64,000 bases of DNA, taken from contig NC_058192.1 of assembly GCF_907165205.1 (NCBI RefSeq), positions 36,670,001 to 36,734,000 of the forward strand, written 5' to 3'. The position numbers and the translations under genes were made by a program. The notes under the pieces were generated by a model. That model was not told the origin of the DNA and did not search any database. It saw only the letters and a program-made list of their open reading frames with translations. This DNA comes from Coccinella septempunctata (lineage: Eukaryota > Arthropoda > Insecta > Coleoptera > Coccinellidae). The stretch's first letter is position 1, and every line of letters begins with the position of its first letter. Shown one piece after another: positions 1-8,045 of this stretch.

Positions 1-946
1 ATTTTACATTATAGAAATTTGAAACAGGCCTTAGAAAACGGAATGGTTCTCACTAAAATCCATAGGGTATTAAAATTCAAACAATCAGCATGGCTTAAAT
101 CTTATATTGATCTCAATACCGAGCTTAGACTGAAGGCTTCGAACGATTTTGAAAAGAATCTTTACAAACTAATGAATAATGCCGTATTTGGTAAGACAAT
201 GGAAAACATACGCAAACATAGGATAGTTAAAATAGTGAACAAATGGGAAGGTCGTTATGGCGCCAAAAATCTCATAAGTAGCCCCCATTTTAAGGGAAGA
301 ATAATATTTGGGGAAAATTTATTGGCAATTGAAATGAAAAAAGTTAATTTGATCTTCAATAAACCTGTGTATATTGGTTCTGCCGTACTAGATATTTCAA
401 AAACTTGTTTATACGACTTTCATTATAATTATAGTCTCACTAAATTCAACGACTCTTCACTATTATATGTAGATACTGATTCATTAATTTATGAAATTCG
501 AGATCAAGATCCATATCAATTAATAAAACTTGATTGTCTCACCCATTTTGATACTTCAGATTATCCAGATAGCAATATTTATGATATTCCTCGTGTAAAT
601 AAAAAGGTTCCAGGGCTCATGAAAGATGAGAACAATGGTGCTATAATGAGCGAGTTTGTTGGATTACGCTCTAAAATGTATTCTTTCAAAATTGATTCAA
701 ACAATAATATCACTAAAAAAGGGAATTAAAAAGGGGGTAGTTAAGAAAGTTATTTCATTTGATGATTATTTGAATTGTCTATTTGATGGACAAAGTAAAA
801 TCATAACTCAAAGAAACATAATATCTGAAAATCATCGGGTTTATTCAATGGAACAAGAAAAAGTGGCTCTATGTAGAACTGATACTAAACGTTTTATAAC
901 AGAAAACCATCATTCACTTCCGTGGGGTCACTATAAAATAGTTTAG
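1..946 (+). pseudogene. DNA polymerase type B, C-terminal part, frameshifted
   Basis: Replicative polymerase of the Maverick. The frame is open from the first base of the window, so the start and exonuclease domain lie to the left. The palm motif B region KLMNNAVFGKT is at about 166-200, and the metal-binding motif C, YVDTDS, is at 466-483. The frame ends at 729, just after an A6 run at about 714-719. The remaining thumb region, ending in the characteristic LPWGHYKI near 922-945, is in another frame (open 656-946). A one-base indel near 711-729 therefore breaks the gene; an assembly error at the homopolymer is the alternative. The family assignment is firm. Whether the break is real cannot be told from one sequence. 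Confidence 0.9.
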
Positions 947-973
947 TTTTTAGAAAATAAGGGTGAGGATATA

Positions 974-1168
974 ATGCTGAAGTATACTATGTCAGCTATA
1001 GAGAGGACATTTTCCTTCCAACCTCAATTAACCGACCAGTTCAAAATAAAATTATTGAATCAATACAACGAATTGACTGAACTTCCGGTCAAAGAATGGA
1101 TGATCGTTGGGAAAACTGTATTATATTTACAAGGGTTAATTCAGACATTAGATGAAATTGAAATATGA
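974..1168 (+). CDS. Small Maverick protein, unknown function (64 aa)
   Basis: An ATG-started frame of 64 residues lies 27 bases after PolB on the same strand, and its stop falls a few bases before the next frame. It is rich in Leu, Gln and Glu and has no recognisable motif, signal peptide or membrane segment. Its position directly after PolB and tight spacing favour a real accessory gene, but nothing in the sequence assigns a role. A chance frame in AT-rich DNA is possible. Confidence 0.4.
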   Translation: MLKYTMSAIERTFSFQPQLTDQFKIKLLNQYNELTELPVKEWMIVGKTVLYLQGLIQTLDEIEI

Positions 1169-1192
1169 ATAGTGGGACCTCATCGTCTGGTA

Positions 1193-1732
1193 ATGAGAGA
1201 ATGGTTCCATGAAAACTCTGAGAGGTGGCATTCTGATGATGATGATAGTCAGGATGAATATTCTGATGATAGCCAGGATTATGATGATGACTCTGAGGAA
1301 ACGTTTATACCAATATCATACAGTATTTCCATAGACGAAATCTTTATTACAGTAAAAGTCATGTGTTATTCTACATTGTTTGATAATCAGAGAACGGATG
1401 GATTCAAGTTATATTTGAGTATATTTGAACGCTTGAGTCGTAATTGTTCATGTCATATAGAGAGGAAAGCGTTAATAATAAAAGAATCTATGTTAATCGA
1501 TATTTACTTCAGCAAATGTCATACTTATAAAAACGATGATGACAAAACTTATAAAGATTTAATAGTGTATAATCCACCACCCTTGAAATATTTAGCATTA
1601 ATTAAATTTCTGTTATCAATATATCCACGCTTTCACTACTTGTACTGGAAACTAGAGGTTCCTGACCTTATGTCTGAAAGCTTTCATGATTTTTCTGATA
1701 ATGATGGTGATGACGACGTGAATTATTTCTGA
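1193..1732 (+). CDS. Acidic Maverick accessory protein, unknown function (179 aa)
   Basis: The first ATG in the frame is at 1193; the frame opens slightly earlier without an ATG. The N-terminus (about residues 13-38) is an Asp/Ser/Glu-rich low-complexity acidic stretch, the middle is Ile/Tyr/Leu-rich with several Cys and His, and the C-terminus is again acidic. No enzyme motif is visible. It is the last plus-strand gene before a convergent polyadenylation region, which fits the 3'-terminal gene of the PolB transcript. Acidic tails are common in viral accessory and DNA-mimic proteins, but that is only an analogy. Confidence 0.5.
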   Translation: MREWFHENSERWHSDDDDSQDEYSDDSQDYDDDSEETFIPISYSISIDEIFITVKVMCYSTLFDNQRTDGFKLYLSIFERLSRNCSCHIERKALIIKESMLIDIYFSKCHTYKNDDDKTYKDLIVYNPPPLKYLALIKFLLSIYPRFHYLYWKLEVPDLMSESFHDFSDNDGDDDVNYF

Positions 1733-1742
1733 TTATATTTTG

Positions 1743-1792
1743 AATAAAAAAAAAAAAAAAAAACATTGAAATTAATTGGAAGTTGTTTTATT
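1743..1792. terminator. Convergent polyadenylation signals
   Basis: AATAAA occurs on the plus strand at 1743-1748, immediately followed by a long A run, and on the minus strand at 1787-1792 (TTTATT as read). The first follows the plus-strand gene ending at 1732; the second lies just beyond the minus-strand gene whose stop is at 1803. The two Maverick transcription units therefore meet tail to tail here. Confidence 0.6.
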
Positions 1793-1802
1793 ATAACCCT
1801 TT

Positions 1803-2429
1803 CTACATTGTTTCCATGTCGTAAAGTATTTTATCTTTATATAAAATAAAACATTCGTTCAGTATTACATTCTCAATTGAGGGATTGAGGTTACAAAAAT
1901 TTTCAATTAATTTTACAATCGACTCAGAACTATTTTTTCTGATATCATTCATGACACATAGAAAATTCCTATAATGAGATGAAAAATTGAGATTCACTAA
2001 TATGTCAAAACGTTTCTTTATTGAATTTTTATTGATTTCTAGTATCTTAGTCACCTCATCACCAATTAAATATATAAAATTATCATTCCTACATAATTGT
2101 ATAATTTTGAAACCGTTCACAGTTGTGTTTATTATAGAAATATCATCCACATATCTAATGTCATTTTCTCCATTTAAGTTAAGAATTTCAATGAACATTA
2201 TCCATTGTAGAATATCGAAGGATATTGATAACTTTCTGTCGTGGAGTAAAGACGCTTCGTTTGTTGATATCTTCACTGATGGCTCGAAATTTCTCAAACT
2301 ACTCAATCCAAAATCAATGGTATGTTCAATCATCGGGATATTTATATTCAAAATGAACGATTTTTCCACATCCAGTAATAAACTATCATAGTTTATCGGA
2401 TGAAATTCACTCTTATACATATTGATCAC
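1803..2429 (-). CDS. Maverick accessory protein, unknown function (208 aa)
   Basis: Intact ATG-started frame, the most 3' gene of the minus-strand block. It is rich in Ile, Asn, Leu and Ser, with no transmembrane segment, signal peptide or catalytic motif that I can recognise. There are scattered Cys residues near the C-terminus. An overlapping plus-strand frame at 1987-2391 is its antisense shadow. The frame survives intact although PolB is broken, which supports recent function. No family is assigned. Confidence 0.55.
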   Translation of the reverse strand: MINMYKSEFHPINYDSLLLDVEKSFILNINIPMIEHTIDFGLSSLRNFEPSVKISTNEASLLHDRKLSISFDILQWIMFIEILNLNGENDIRYVDDISIINTTVNGFKIIQLCRNDNFIYLIGDEVTKILEINKNSIKKRFDILVNLNFSSHYRNFLCVMNDIRKNSSESIVKLIENFCNLNPSIENVILNECFILYKDKILYDMETM

Positions 2430-2556
2430 TCGAAGTCAAACTCACAATTGAAATTTTTGCAAGGATTTACAAGCGATTTGATTTATCAATCCAAGAGTCA
2501 TGTGATTTGAGATTGTTGAGGTGGGGGAATTATTCTATAGCATTTCCTTTTTATTA

Positions 2557-3255
2557 TCATAAAAATACATCATTTCTCTGACATAAGAAGTTTTTGATAA
2601 ATTCATAATAATACGTTTTTTGTGTAGGTCTTATATTCCCAGCATAATCATCACCCATTAAACCTCCTGATATCCCTTCATCAACCATACTTAGGATCTT
2701 CTTGTGGTTCTCATTGTTCTCAGGATCAAATTCGAAATTGATTTCACAATTCTTGAATTCCATCAGCATATGATAAATTGTTATGAAATTCCCACAATAT
2801 GCTGCTAAGCTAACCATTTCATCCAGAAATGAATTCAATTTTTTATATCCACCCCAAATATTATTTGTGGAATAACATTTTCGAAAATCTGTCATGTCTT
2901 TGGATGACCCATTCAACAGCATCTGAATATTCATTAAATCATAGGATGAAACACTATCAAAATTATTCAAGATTAGCTTCACTTCATTCAATGTCATTTC
3001 ATCTTTTTTGAAAGATTCTTTAATATCTTCAATAAATGAATCATTATTTTTTTTGTGTTGAAACACTTGACTTATTATAGTCTGTGGTGCTCCAAATAAC
3101 ACCAGTTCACGAAAAATTGTTGTTGGTGTAAATAATCCCAGATCATTCAAAACTTTTGAGAATTTTTCACTATCATGATATAACAGAGCAAGATGTAGTT
3201 CTTGACAGAGATAACTATAAAACCTTTTAGATTTATTGAAATCATACACGTCCAT
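2557..3255 (-). CDS. Maverick accessory protein, possibly ankyrin-like (232 aa)
   Basis: Intact ATG-started frame. Two stretches, around residues 20-45 (ending near FRELVLFG) and around residues 145-165 (SLAAYCGNFITIYHMLME), have the helix-turn-helix spacing and the A-x-x-G-N/H pattern of ankyrin repeats, but they are degenerate and no run of clear 33-residue units is seen. Ankyrin-type proteins are common accessory genes of insect large DNA viruses. The assignment is weak. It lies between the frameshifted hemopexin-like gene and the 208-residue gene on the same strand. Confidence 0.5.
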   Translation of the reverse strand: MDVYDFNKSKRFYSYLCQELHLALLYHDSEKFSKVLNDLGLFTPTTIFRELVLFGAPQTIISQVFQHKKNNDSFIEDIKESFKKDEMTLNEVKLILNNFDSVSSYDLMNIQMLLNGSSKDMTDFRKCYSTNNIWGGYKKLNSFLDEMVSLAAYCGNFITIYHMLMEFKNCEINFEFDPENNENHKKILSMVDEGISGGLMGDDYAGNIRPTQKTYYYEFIKNFLCQRNDVFL

Positions 3256-3331
3256 TTTAACAGTTTGACGTTCTAGTACTGATCGAAGTCGTTTAAAAAA
3301 TCATATTCATATATCATCATCCCCACTCCAT

Positions 3332-3884
3332 CTAATTGGTGTTACTGATAATGATTTGATTTGTTATGATCATACTCAAAAGATTTTTCAATTGCTTCAG
3401 TAATCCGTCTGACTGACATGGTATTTTCAGAAGTGTCTCCATTTCAAATTTATATGATCCAGTTGCTCTGTTTAGAAATTCATTGAATTCATATATCATA
3501 TTATCTTTAATGAAAATAGATTGTTCCATCGATATATCTGAATACTGATGAAAAATTGTTGGGAATGCCAGGGAATATTTCACTAATATATTTCATGGAT
3601 TTCCTTGATAAATTGCATTCATCAATTTCAGCACAATAAAAATTATTATAAAAGATATATGTTTTACCTTTATAGGTATTCAATACCCCATGAACTATCA
3701 CACTACGTGGGAGACCCATCCAATTATATTCATTACTTTGTATCACCCCAAAACTGCTCGAATCAATTCTATAAAACTCATTATGATGGAATAGTCCGAT
3801 TTCATTATTCGGTCTCTGATAAATATGGATGGAATCCTTTTTGAAATCTATATTACCTAGGGGTATATACTCTATAGCTCTCAA
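3332..3884 (-). pseudogene. Hemopexin-like repeat protein, frameshifted
   Basis: Two overlapping minus-strand frames (3884-3507 and 3583-3332) appear to be one gene broken by a single-base shift near 3525. The first carries blade-like units: LPRSVIVHGVLNTYKGKTYI, then FPGIPNNFSSVFRYIDGTIY. The second continues with an IYEFNE-type blade end. The pattern (GIP or LP, then a hydrophobic pair, then GKTY/GTIY followed by FF-like and Y-x-F strands) is that of hemopexin repeats of matrix metalloproteinases and related secreted proteins. No signal peptide is visible at the chosen start. I know of no standard Maverick core gene of this type, so it is likely an accessory acquisition. A profile search is needed; other beta-propellers are possible. 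Confidence 0.5.
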
Positions 3885-4101
3885 TGGAGGATGTATAATC
3901 TTATCTTCGAGTGAACTGTAGATCTTCCGTAAAGTCTAATATTTGTGGTTTTATTCTTTGATTATGGAAGTGACATTGATATTTTCAATTGAGGTATTCT
4001 TCAACAAAATCTATTTTTTATTTATTTTTATTTTTTAAGTTTTCTATTTTATTTTCATAATTCATACATGATAGACATAATGATAATGAAATAACTGAAA
4101 A

Positions 4102-4236
4102 TTAATTTGTATCAATACATTCCACAAGATGAATATAGCGTGGTTTACATTTTAAATTTTTAAATCTATTAACATTTTTAAAATCATTCGTCATCCATTT
4201 ATCCAAATTTATTTTAACAGCTTCTGGGTTATCCAT
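4102..4236 (-). CDS. Very small Maverick frame (44 aa), unknown
   Basis: An ATG at 4236 opens a 44-codon frame ending at 4102 and overlaps the stop of the upstream 72-residue frame by 8 bases, an arrangement typical of densely packed viral genes. The product is Lys/Asn-rich with one Cys pair and no recognised motif. About 300 bases of gene-poor AT-rich sequence follow before the hemopexin-like gene. Support is limited to position and overlap. Confidence 0.3.
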   Translation of the reverse strand: MDNPEAVKINLDKWMTNDFKNVNRFKNLKCKPRYIHLVECIDTN

Positions 4237-4447
4237 TGTTGCGTTCATTATACTCGAGATGCCTACTAACTAATGTAACTTTCGGTAGGAACATACACAC
4301 CCATCGATATAGATCATCGCAATTACTAAGAGTGCACATACATTGATCGAGTATGTGACTCATACACTTTGGAGGTTTCTTCTCGAATTTTGGTGGGGTC
4401 CATCCGTGCTCTTCCACATTGAGTACTTGCACTTCTCTTCCTATCAT
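4229..4447 (-). CDS. Small Cys-containing Maverick protein (72 aa)
   Basis: ATG-started frame seven bases below the 99-residue gene. It contains five Cys in the centre (CMSHILDQCMCTLSNC, then WVC) and a Pro-rich KFEKKPPK segment before them. The clustered Cys could bind zinc or form disulfides, but spacing matches no family I can name. It sits in a close-packed late-gene series with the major capsid gene, so co-expression is likely. Confidence 0.45.
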   Translation of the reverse strand: MIGREVQVLNVEEHGWTPPKFEKKPPKCMSHILDQCMCTLSNCDDLYRWVCMFLPKVTLVSRHLEYNERNNG

Positions 4448-4453
4448 TATGTT

Positions 4454-4753
4454 TTAAAAAAAATCATGCTTCTGATGTCCATTCACGTAAATGATATCTC
4501 CACTTTGTAAAATACTCTTTGAAATCTCTGGTAACTTTCCATATTCGATGTATCCGGAGGTATATCTTAACCCATGGAGTTTTTTCTCAAGAAATTTAAC
4601 AGTTCTCTTATCTTTGTCACTTAGAGATGAAAATTCTTTTGGAGGCATCATAATGAAATCAGATATTTTATCCCCCAATGCAAATGATAATTCCTTAACA
4701 CAGAATTCTCCATCTATCGAAAACCCTTGAATATCACATATGATTATACGCAT
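4454..4753 (-). CDS. Small conserved-type Maverick protein (99 aa)
   Basis: Intact frame, 5 bases downstream of the major capsid gene. It begins IIICDIQGFSIDGEFCVKEL; this D-x-x-G-F start followed by a KEL segment is a pattern I associate with small proteins found next to Maverick genes in insects, but no activity is known to me. The C-terminal half (GYIEYGKLPEISKSILQSGD) is compact and hydrophilic. The start resembles the first beta strand of RNase H-like folds, which is only a shape analogy. Tight spacing puts it in the same late unit as the capsid proteins. Confidence 0.55.
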   Translation of the reverse strand: MRIIICDIQGFSIDGEFCVKELSFALGDKISDFIMMPPKEFSSLSDKDKRTVKFLEKKLHGLRYTSGYIEYGKLPEISKSILQSGDIIYVNGHQKHDFF

Positions 4754-4758
4754 TTTTC

Positions 4759-6057
4759 TTAGAAATTAGTAATTTTTTTAATTTCTTCTGTTAGAGGTTT
4801 AAATTCTATAATGCAGTCATGTACTATAATACATAAAACTCTTGTATTATTTGGAAATCCCTTCGAGGACTCTATTTCTAGTTTCACATCAATTGTTGTA
4901 GCTTTGAACGTCTGATCTCTTCTGGAACAGTCCAGTACAAAAACAGGCTTTTCTTTGAATTCGCTGAAGGTCAGGAGTGGGGATTTCTTGAAAATTCCAT
5001 AACTCTGAGCAAATTGAGTGTAATTCTGATAAGCTTCAGCATATTCATTCTTATCGAAATTCAAACGTAAATTTTCTTGCGGAATGATGTCCGAATTCAA
5101 TAATGCTCGAATATCTGTTATATTTATATGATTGAATTCGGTTATGTCCTCAGAACTTTTATTTTTCTTATCAGTTTGAAACCCACAAATTATGAATCTT
5201 GGACACTCGATTTCTGTAGATGTTTTAACAGCCCAAATCTCCTTATTACCCCCATGTGGTAATGATGGTAATTCATGAATCTCCCACTTCCTGAATGGCA
5301 TTAATATAGGTTTATTAGACCTTATAGCATTCAATAAATCCATCTTGATAATATCATTCGGATAAATATGTTTCACCTTCAATTCCATACTATCAATGGT
5401 GATTTTTGCTTCTGTATGATCCTTAGGATCCGACGATGTTATTTTTATCGCATTATGATCATTTTGTGCTCTGAAGAATCGGAACGTTTGCTTACCACAC
5501 ATAGCCATTTGGTAATCTTTGAAAAAGTTGAATAAATGGTAGACTGGTATTCTGAATATAAAACTTCCATCTGTGTTCACAGTTGGTGTTTTCGGGTAGT
5601 TCCATCCTCCCGTTTCGAGTAGTTTTGAATCATCCTCCTCATAAATTAGGTATCCTCGCATTGTTGATATAATACCTGGATCTCGAACCTTCTCTATCTC
5701 CATACCGCAGAGTTCATAAATAATTGAATCGAAGAGAAATGCTCCAGCATTTTGAACTAGTTTAACATCTCCATTGCCTTTTGTTTTCTGTACTTTTCCT
5801 TTGATAATGATAGCAGCATCATGCATCAAAAGCCAACAGTCTGTTCGATTTATCGTGATTTCAATGACATCGGAATGATTGAAGGATTTAACGAATGGCA
5901 AATAGGTTCGACTTTCGATTTTTACTATAGATTCATCGGTGTTTACGGGTTGATAGAGGTTGAAAACGTGATTGGACAACATGACCAATTGATTGTAGGA
6001 AAATCCAATTTTCGTGAGAAAGATGTTTGTGTGGTTTTGATAGTTGTTGTTTATCAA
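4759..6057 (-). CDS. Major capsid protein (hexon-like, double jelly roll)
   Basis: Intact 432-residue frame in the position and size range of Polinton/adintovirus major capsid proteins. Features seen: an N-terminal segment with paired aromatic-rich strands, INRTDCWLLMHDAAIIIKG around residues 70-88, a GGWNYPKTP loop at about 150-158, then SFIFRIPVYHLFNFF, and a strand-rich C-terminal half. The protein would form the trimeric capsomers of an icosahedral virion. It lies 42 bases downstream of the penton-like gene. No internal stop or frameshift is seen, in contrast to PolB. Assignment rests on family resemblance and on its place between penton-like and small genes. Confidence 0.85.
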   Translation of the reverse strand: MINNNYQNHTNIFLTKIGFSYNQLVMLSNHVFNLYQPVNTDESIVKIESRTYLPFVKSFNHSDVIEITINRTDCWLLMHDAAIIIKGKVQKTKGNGDVKLVQNAGAFLFDSIIYELCGMEIEKVRDPGIISTMRGYLIYEEDDSKLLETGGWNYPKTPTVNTDGSFIFRIPVYHLFNFFKDYQMAMCGKQTFRFFRAQNDHNAIKITSSDPKDHTEAKITIDSMELKVKHIYPNDIIKMDLLNAIRSNKPILMPFRKWEIHELPSLPHGGNKEIWAVKTSTEIECPRFIICGFQTDKKNKSSEDITEFNHINITDIRALLNSDIIPQENLRLNFDKNEYAEAYQNYTQFAQSYGIFKKSPLLTFSEFKEKPVFVLDCSRRDQTFKATTIDVKLEIESSKGFPNNTRVLCIIVHDCIIEFKPLTEEIKKITNF

Positions 6058-6099
6058 CTGATTGATTGTAGTATGTAGTTTGATATTTATATGGAACGA

Positions 6100-6846
6100 C
6101 TAAGAGCATCGCTTCAATTGTAATCTCAAAATTATCTCCTCGCCTTGAAAGTTCACCAATTCACCGTCTTGATCAAGAACTTTCACTGTGATATTATGTA
6201 TTCGATGTGTTGTTACAGGTAAGTATACCACCTTGTTGGGGATCTCGTTCACTCCGTAACCAGGATCACTATTAATCGCAAATTCATAAAGTGAATGAGA
6301 TGGGAGTTCATTGATAAATGAACCCTCTATCAAGTTGCAATCAATATTTATTGTTCGAACTTTGATGATATCCACTGGTAAATCTGACTCATGAACTTGT
6401 CCTGCCTTGAGAAGCCTAGATGAAAATCCTAATAGGGCACCAATAGAGTCCTCCGGTCGAAAGTCAATTTCATATTTTTCATGAAATATTTCACACTTTA
6501 AAGTATTATTATTAGGTCTCAAGAAGAATAATGGAGATTCCTCTTTATTTCCAGTTTCTAGTTTGAGTTTTCCTTTAATGAATTCCTCCATATCTGATAT
6601 CTCATAAGTTCCAATAGGAAAGGTCAAGACTTTATCTTCACCATCCACGGAATAATATAATTTATTATATTTTTCAACATTCGGGATAGTGTTGTATGTA
6701 TAGAATCCTATCAAAGCCAAACCATAGTTGAAATTACTGTTCAGCTCTATGGGAACAGCAAAATCAATCGATAAAATTGATGATCGATTTTTGAGTGTGA
6801 ACAACATCGACATGATTGATATACTGTGAAAAATCTCTTCAATCAT
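6100..6846 (-). CDS. Minor capsid protein (penton-like, single jelly roll)
   Basis: Intact 248-residue frame between protease and major capsid genes, the standard place of the Polinton penton-like protein, which occupies the five-fold vertices. Features: an N-terminal beta-rich domain with NYGLALIGFYTYNTIPNV, the GTYEISDMEEFIKGKL segment at about 78-93, a GALLGFSSR loop at about 136-144, and a C-terminal strand pair (HNITVKVLDQDGELVNFQGE) near residue 217. The segment around GALLGF is characteristic of Polinton minor capsid proteins. Stop and start spacing to neighbours is short, consistent with one late unit. Confidence 0.8.
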   Translation of the reverse strand: MIEEIFHSISIMSMLFTLKNRSSILSIDFAVPIELNSNFNYGLALIGFYTYNTIPNVEKYNKLYYSVDGEDKVLTFPIGTYEISDMEEFIKGKLKLETGNKEESPLFFLRPNNNTLKCEIFHEKYEIDFRPEDSIGALLGFSSRLLKAGQVHESDLPVDIIKVRTINIDCNLIEGSFINELPSHSLYEFAINSDPGYGVNEIPNKVVYLPVTTHRIHNITVKVLDQDGELVNFQGEEIILRLQLKRCS

Positions 6847-6852
6847 ATTAAT

Positions 6853-7149
6853 TTATTGAATTAGAAATCTCAAACATAAATGACCACAATTGGATGTATT
6901 GAATTGTTGATAAGTATCTCTATTGTACTTCACTTTGCAGGATTTTAAATAATGAATTAGTTCCTTGGGAGGTTTGAGATTTCCGAAACTATCAAAATAT
7001 TCAACTTCATTACCATACTTTCTATATGCCACCCAATGCGTTCCAGGACCCTCAACTGAATCTAAATTGAGAATTGCACATTCATTCTTCTTTGGGAATT
7101 TTGGTAATGTATTTCTCATGAAAACACCTCGGAAATGTTTTATTTTCAT
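6853..7149 (-). CDS. Adenain-like cysteine protease (capsid maturation)
   Basis: The product has the adenovirus protease (C5) triad layout: His38 in GTHWVAY, Asp53 in YFDSFG, Cys88 in SNCGHLC, with a Gln at 81-82 before the catalytic Cys. It would process capsid precursors during virion maturation. The frame is open upstream for about 22 codons as far as a TAG near 7205, overlapping the end of the PLA2 gene, without an ATG. The true N-terminus may therefore be longer and use another start, or the ATG at 7149 is used. The conserved FRGVFMR segment follows directly. At about 98 to 120 residues it is short compared with adenain (about 200), as in Polintons. Confidence 0.85.
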   Translation of the reverse strand: MKIKHFRGVFMRNTLPKFPKKNECAILNLDSVEGPGTHWVAYRKYGNEVEYFDSFGNLKPPKELIHYLKSCKVKYNRDTYQQFNTSNCGHLCLRFLIQ

Positions 7150-7205
7150 TTCTCTCGCAAAAGATTCGATTTCATAATCATAAAGGGCACGTTTGAGTAG
7201 CTTAT

Positions 7206-7997
7206 CTAGTTTTTTGACTGTTTTCTAATATATAAACCAAATCCACGTTTGGATTTTCTTATGAAAAGTCCATGTCCTATGGACTCCATCGCTTTGTTGT
7301 GTCGCTGATCTTCTTCCAGTTTTTTCTTAGCATTATTAGCATCAATTACCGTTTTGGCAACAGCGCTAGCTCCACCTAACATGGTTCCTAATGCTGACAG
7401 TCCTGCGAATATGGGTATGAGTGGTAGAATTCCACCGGATTTTGATTCGAATGGTATGATTCGGGGAATTTTAATATTTTTCTTTCCACCTGCTTTCTTA
7501 ATTGCAGTTCGAGCTGTTTTGAGGGCGATCAACGTTGATTTTCTCAAATCATTGCCCCCTGATTTCTTTAAAATTTTATGAGTTGGTTTCAAGACAAAAC
7601 TTCTGAAAGATTTTTGTCTATTCCGAAGACCCATACCCATCTTTCGTTTCATTTTCATTGCTCCGGTGACTAGCAAGGCAGCACTTTTCTCCTTAAATGT
7701 GCCGTCTTTGGACTTCACTCGTTCCCAAGCTTTGTCTTCTAATATTTTATCAGCAATATGTCTATCAGACAATTCCGTATGTTTGGAATAAGCTATATCC
7801 TGTTCCTTACAAGCTTCATCAAGTTTATTTATACCCGGATCGTTTCTAGCAAGACGTTCTGAAAGTCTTGTTCCAGGGCCACAATAATGATATCCAGGCA
7901 AATGTAACTCGAAAGGTAATTTATTAATTATTGAATTCACTAAACCTCCACCTCCGAATGATAACATAATAATGACAATATTACATAATGAATTCAA
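7206..7997 (-). CDS. PLA2-domain minor capsid/pX-like protein, catalytic His replaced by Gln
   Basis: Residues about 27-75 match the phospholipase A2 domain of parvovirus VP1 and of Maverick/adintovirus proteins: calcium loop YCGPGT at 38-43 and the active-site helix. The helix reads CKEQDIAY, with Gln66 (codon CAG at 7802-7800) where the family has the catalytic His of HDxxY. Asp67 and Tyr70 are kept. Further on come a basic KRKMGMGLRNRQK segment, a Gly/Ala-rich hydrophobic stretch near residues 190-213 (GGILPLIPIFAGLSALGTML) and a basic tail ending GFGLYIRK, resembling virion core or membrane-lytic proteins. In the family the PLA2 helps endosomal escape; without His it is probably inactive. 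The Gly-rich protein probably starts at the internal ATG at 7967. Confidence 0.8.
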   Translation of the reverse strand: MNSLCNIVIIMLSFGGGGLVNSIINKLPFELHLPGYHYCGPGTRLSERLARNDPGINKLDEACKEQDIAYSKHTELSDRHIADKILEDKAWERVKSKDGTFKEKSAALLVTGAMKMKRKMGMGLRNRQKSFRSFVLKPTHKILKKSGGNDLRKSTLIALKTARTAIKKAGGKKNIKIPRIIPFESKSGGILPLIPIFAGLSALGTMLGGASAVAKTVIDANNAKKKLEEDQRHNKAMESIGHGLFIRKSKRGFGLYIRKQSKN

Positions 7998-8045
7998 TAT
8001 TTATAGTCCTATATATTCATCATCTATATGGATTTCTGCTTAGTA
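7968..8045. promoter_or_regulatory. Divergent promoter region between late block and ATPase
   Basis: The PLA2 gene reads left and the ATPase gene reads right from a gap of only about 30 to 78 bases, depending on which ATG each uses (7997 or 7967; 8028 or 8046). The stretch is AT-rich with TATA-like TATTTATA and TATATATT motifs near 8000-8015. It must hold or overlap the promoters of both units. No defined initiator was identified. Confidence 0.45.
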
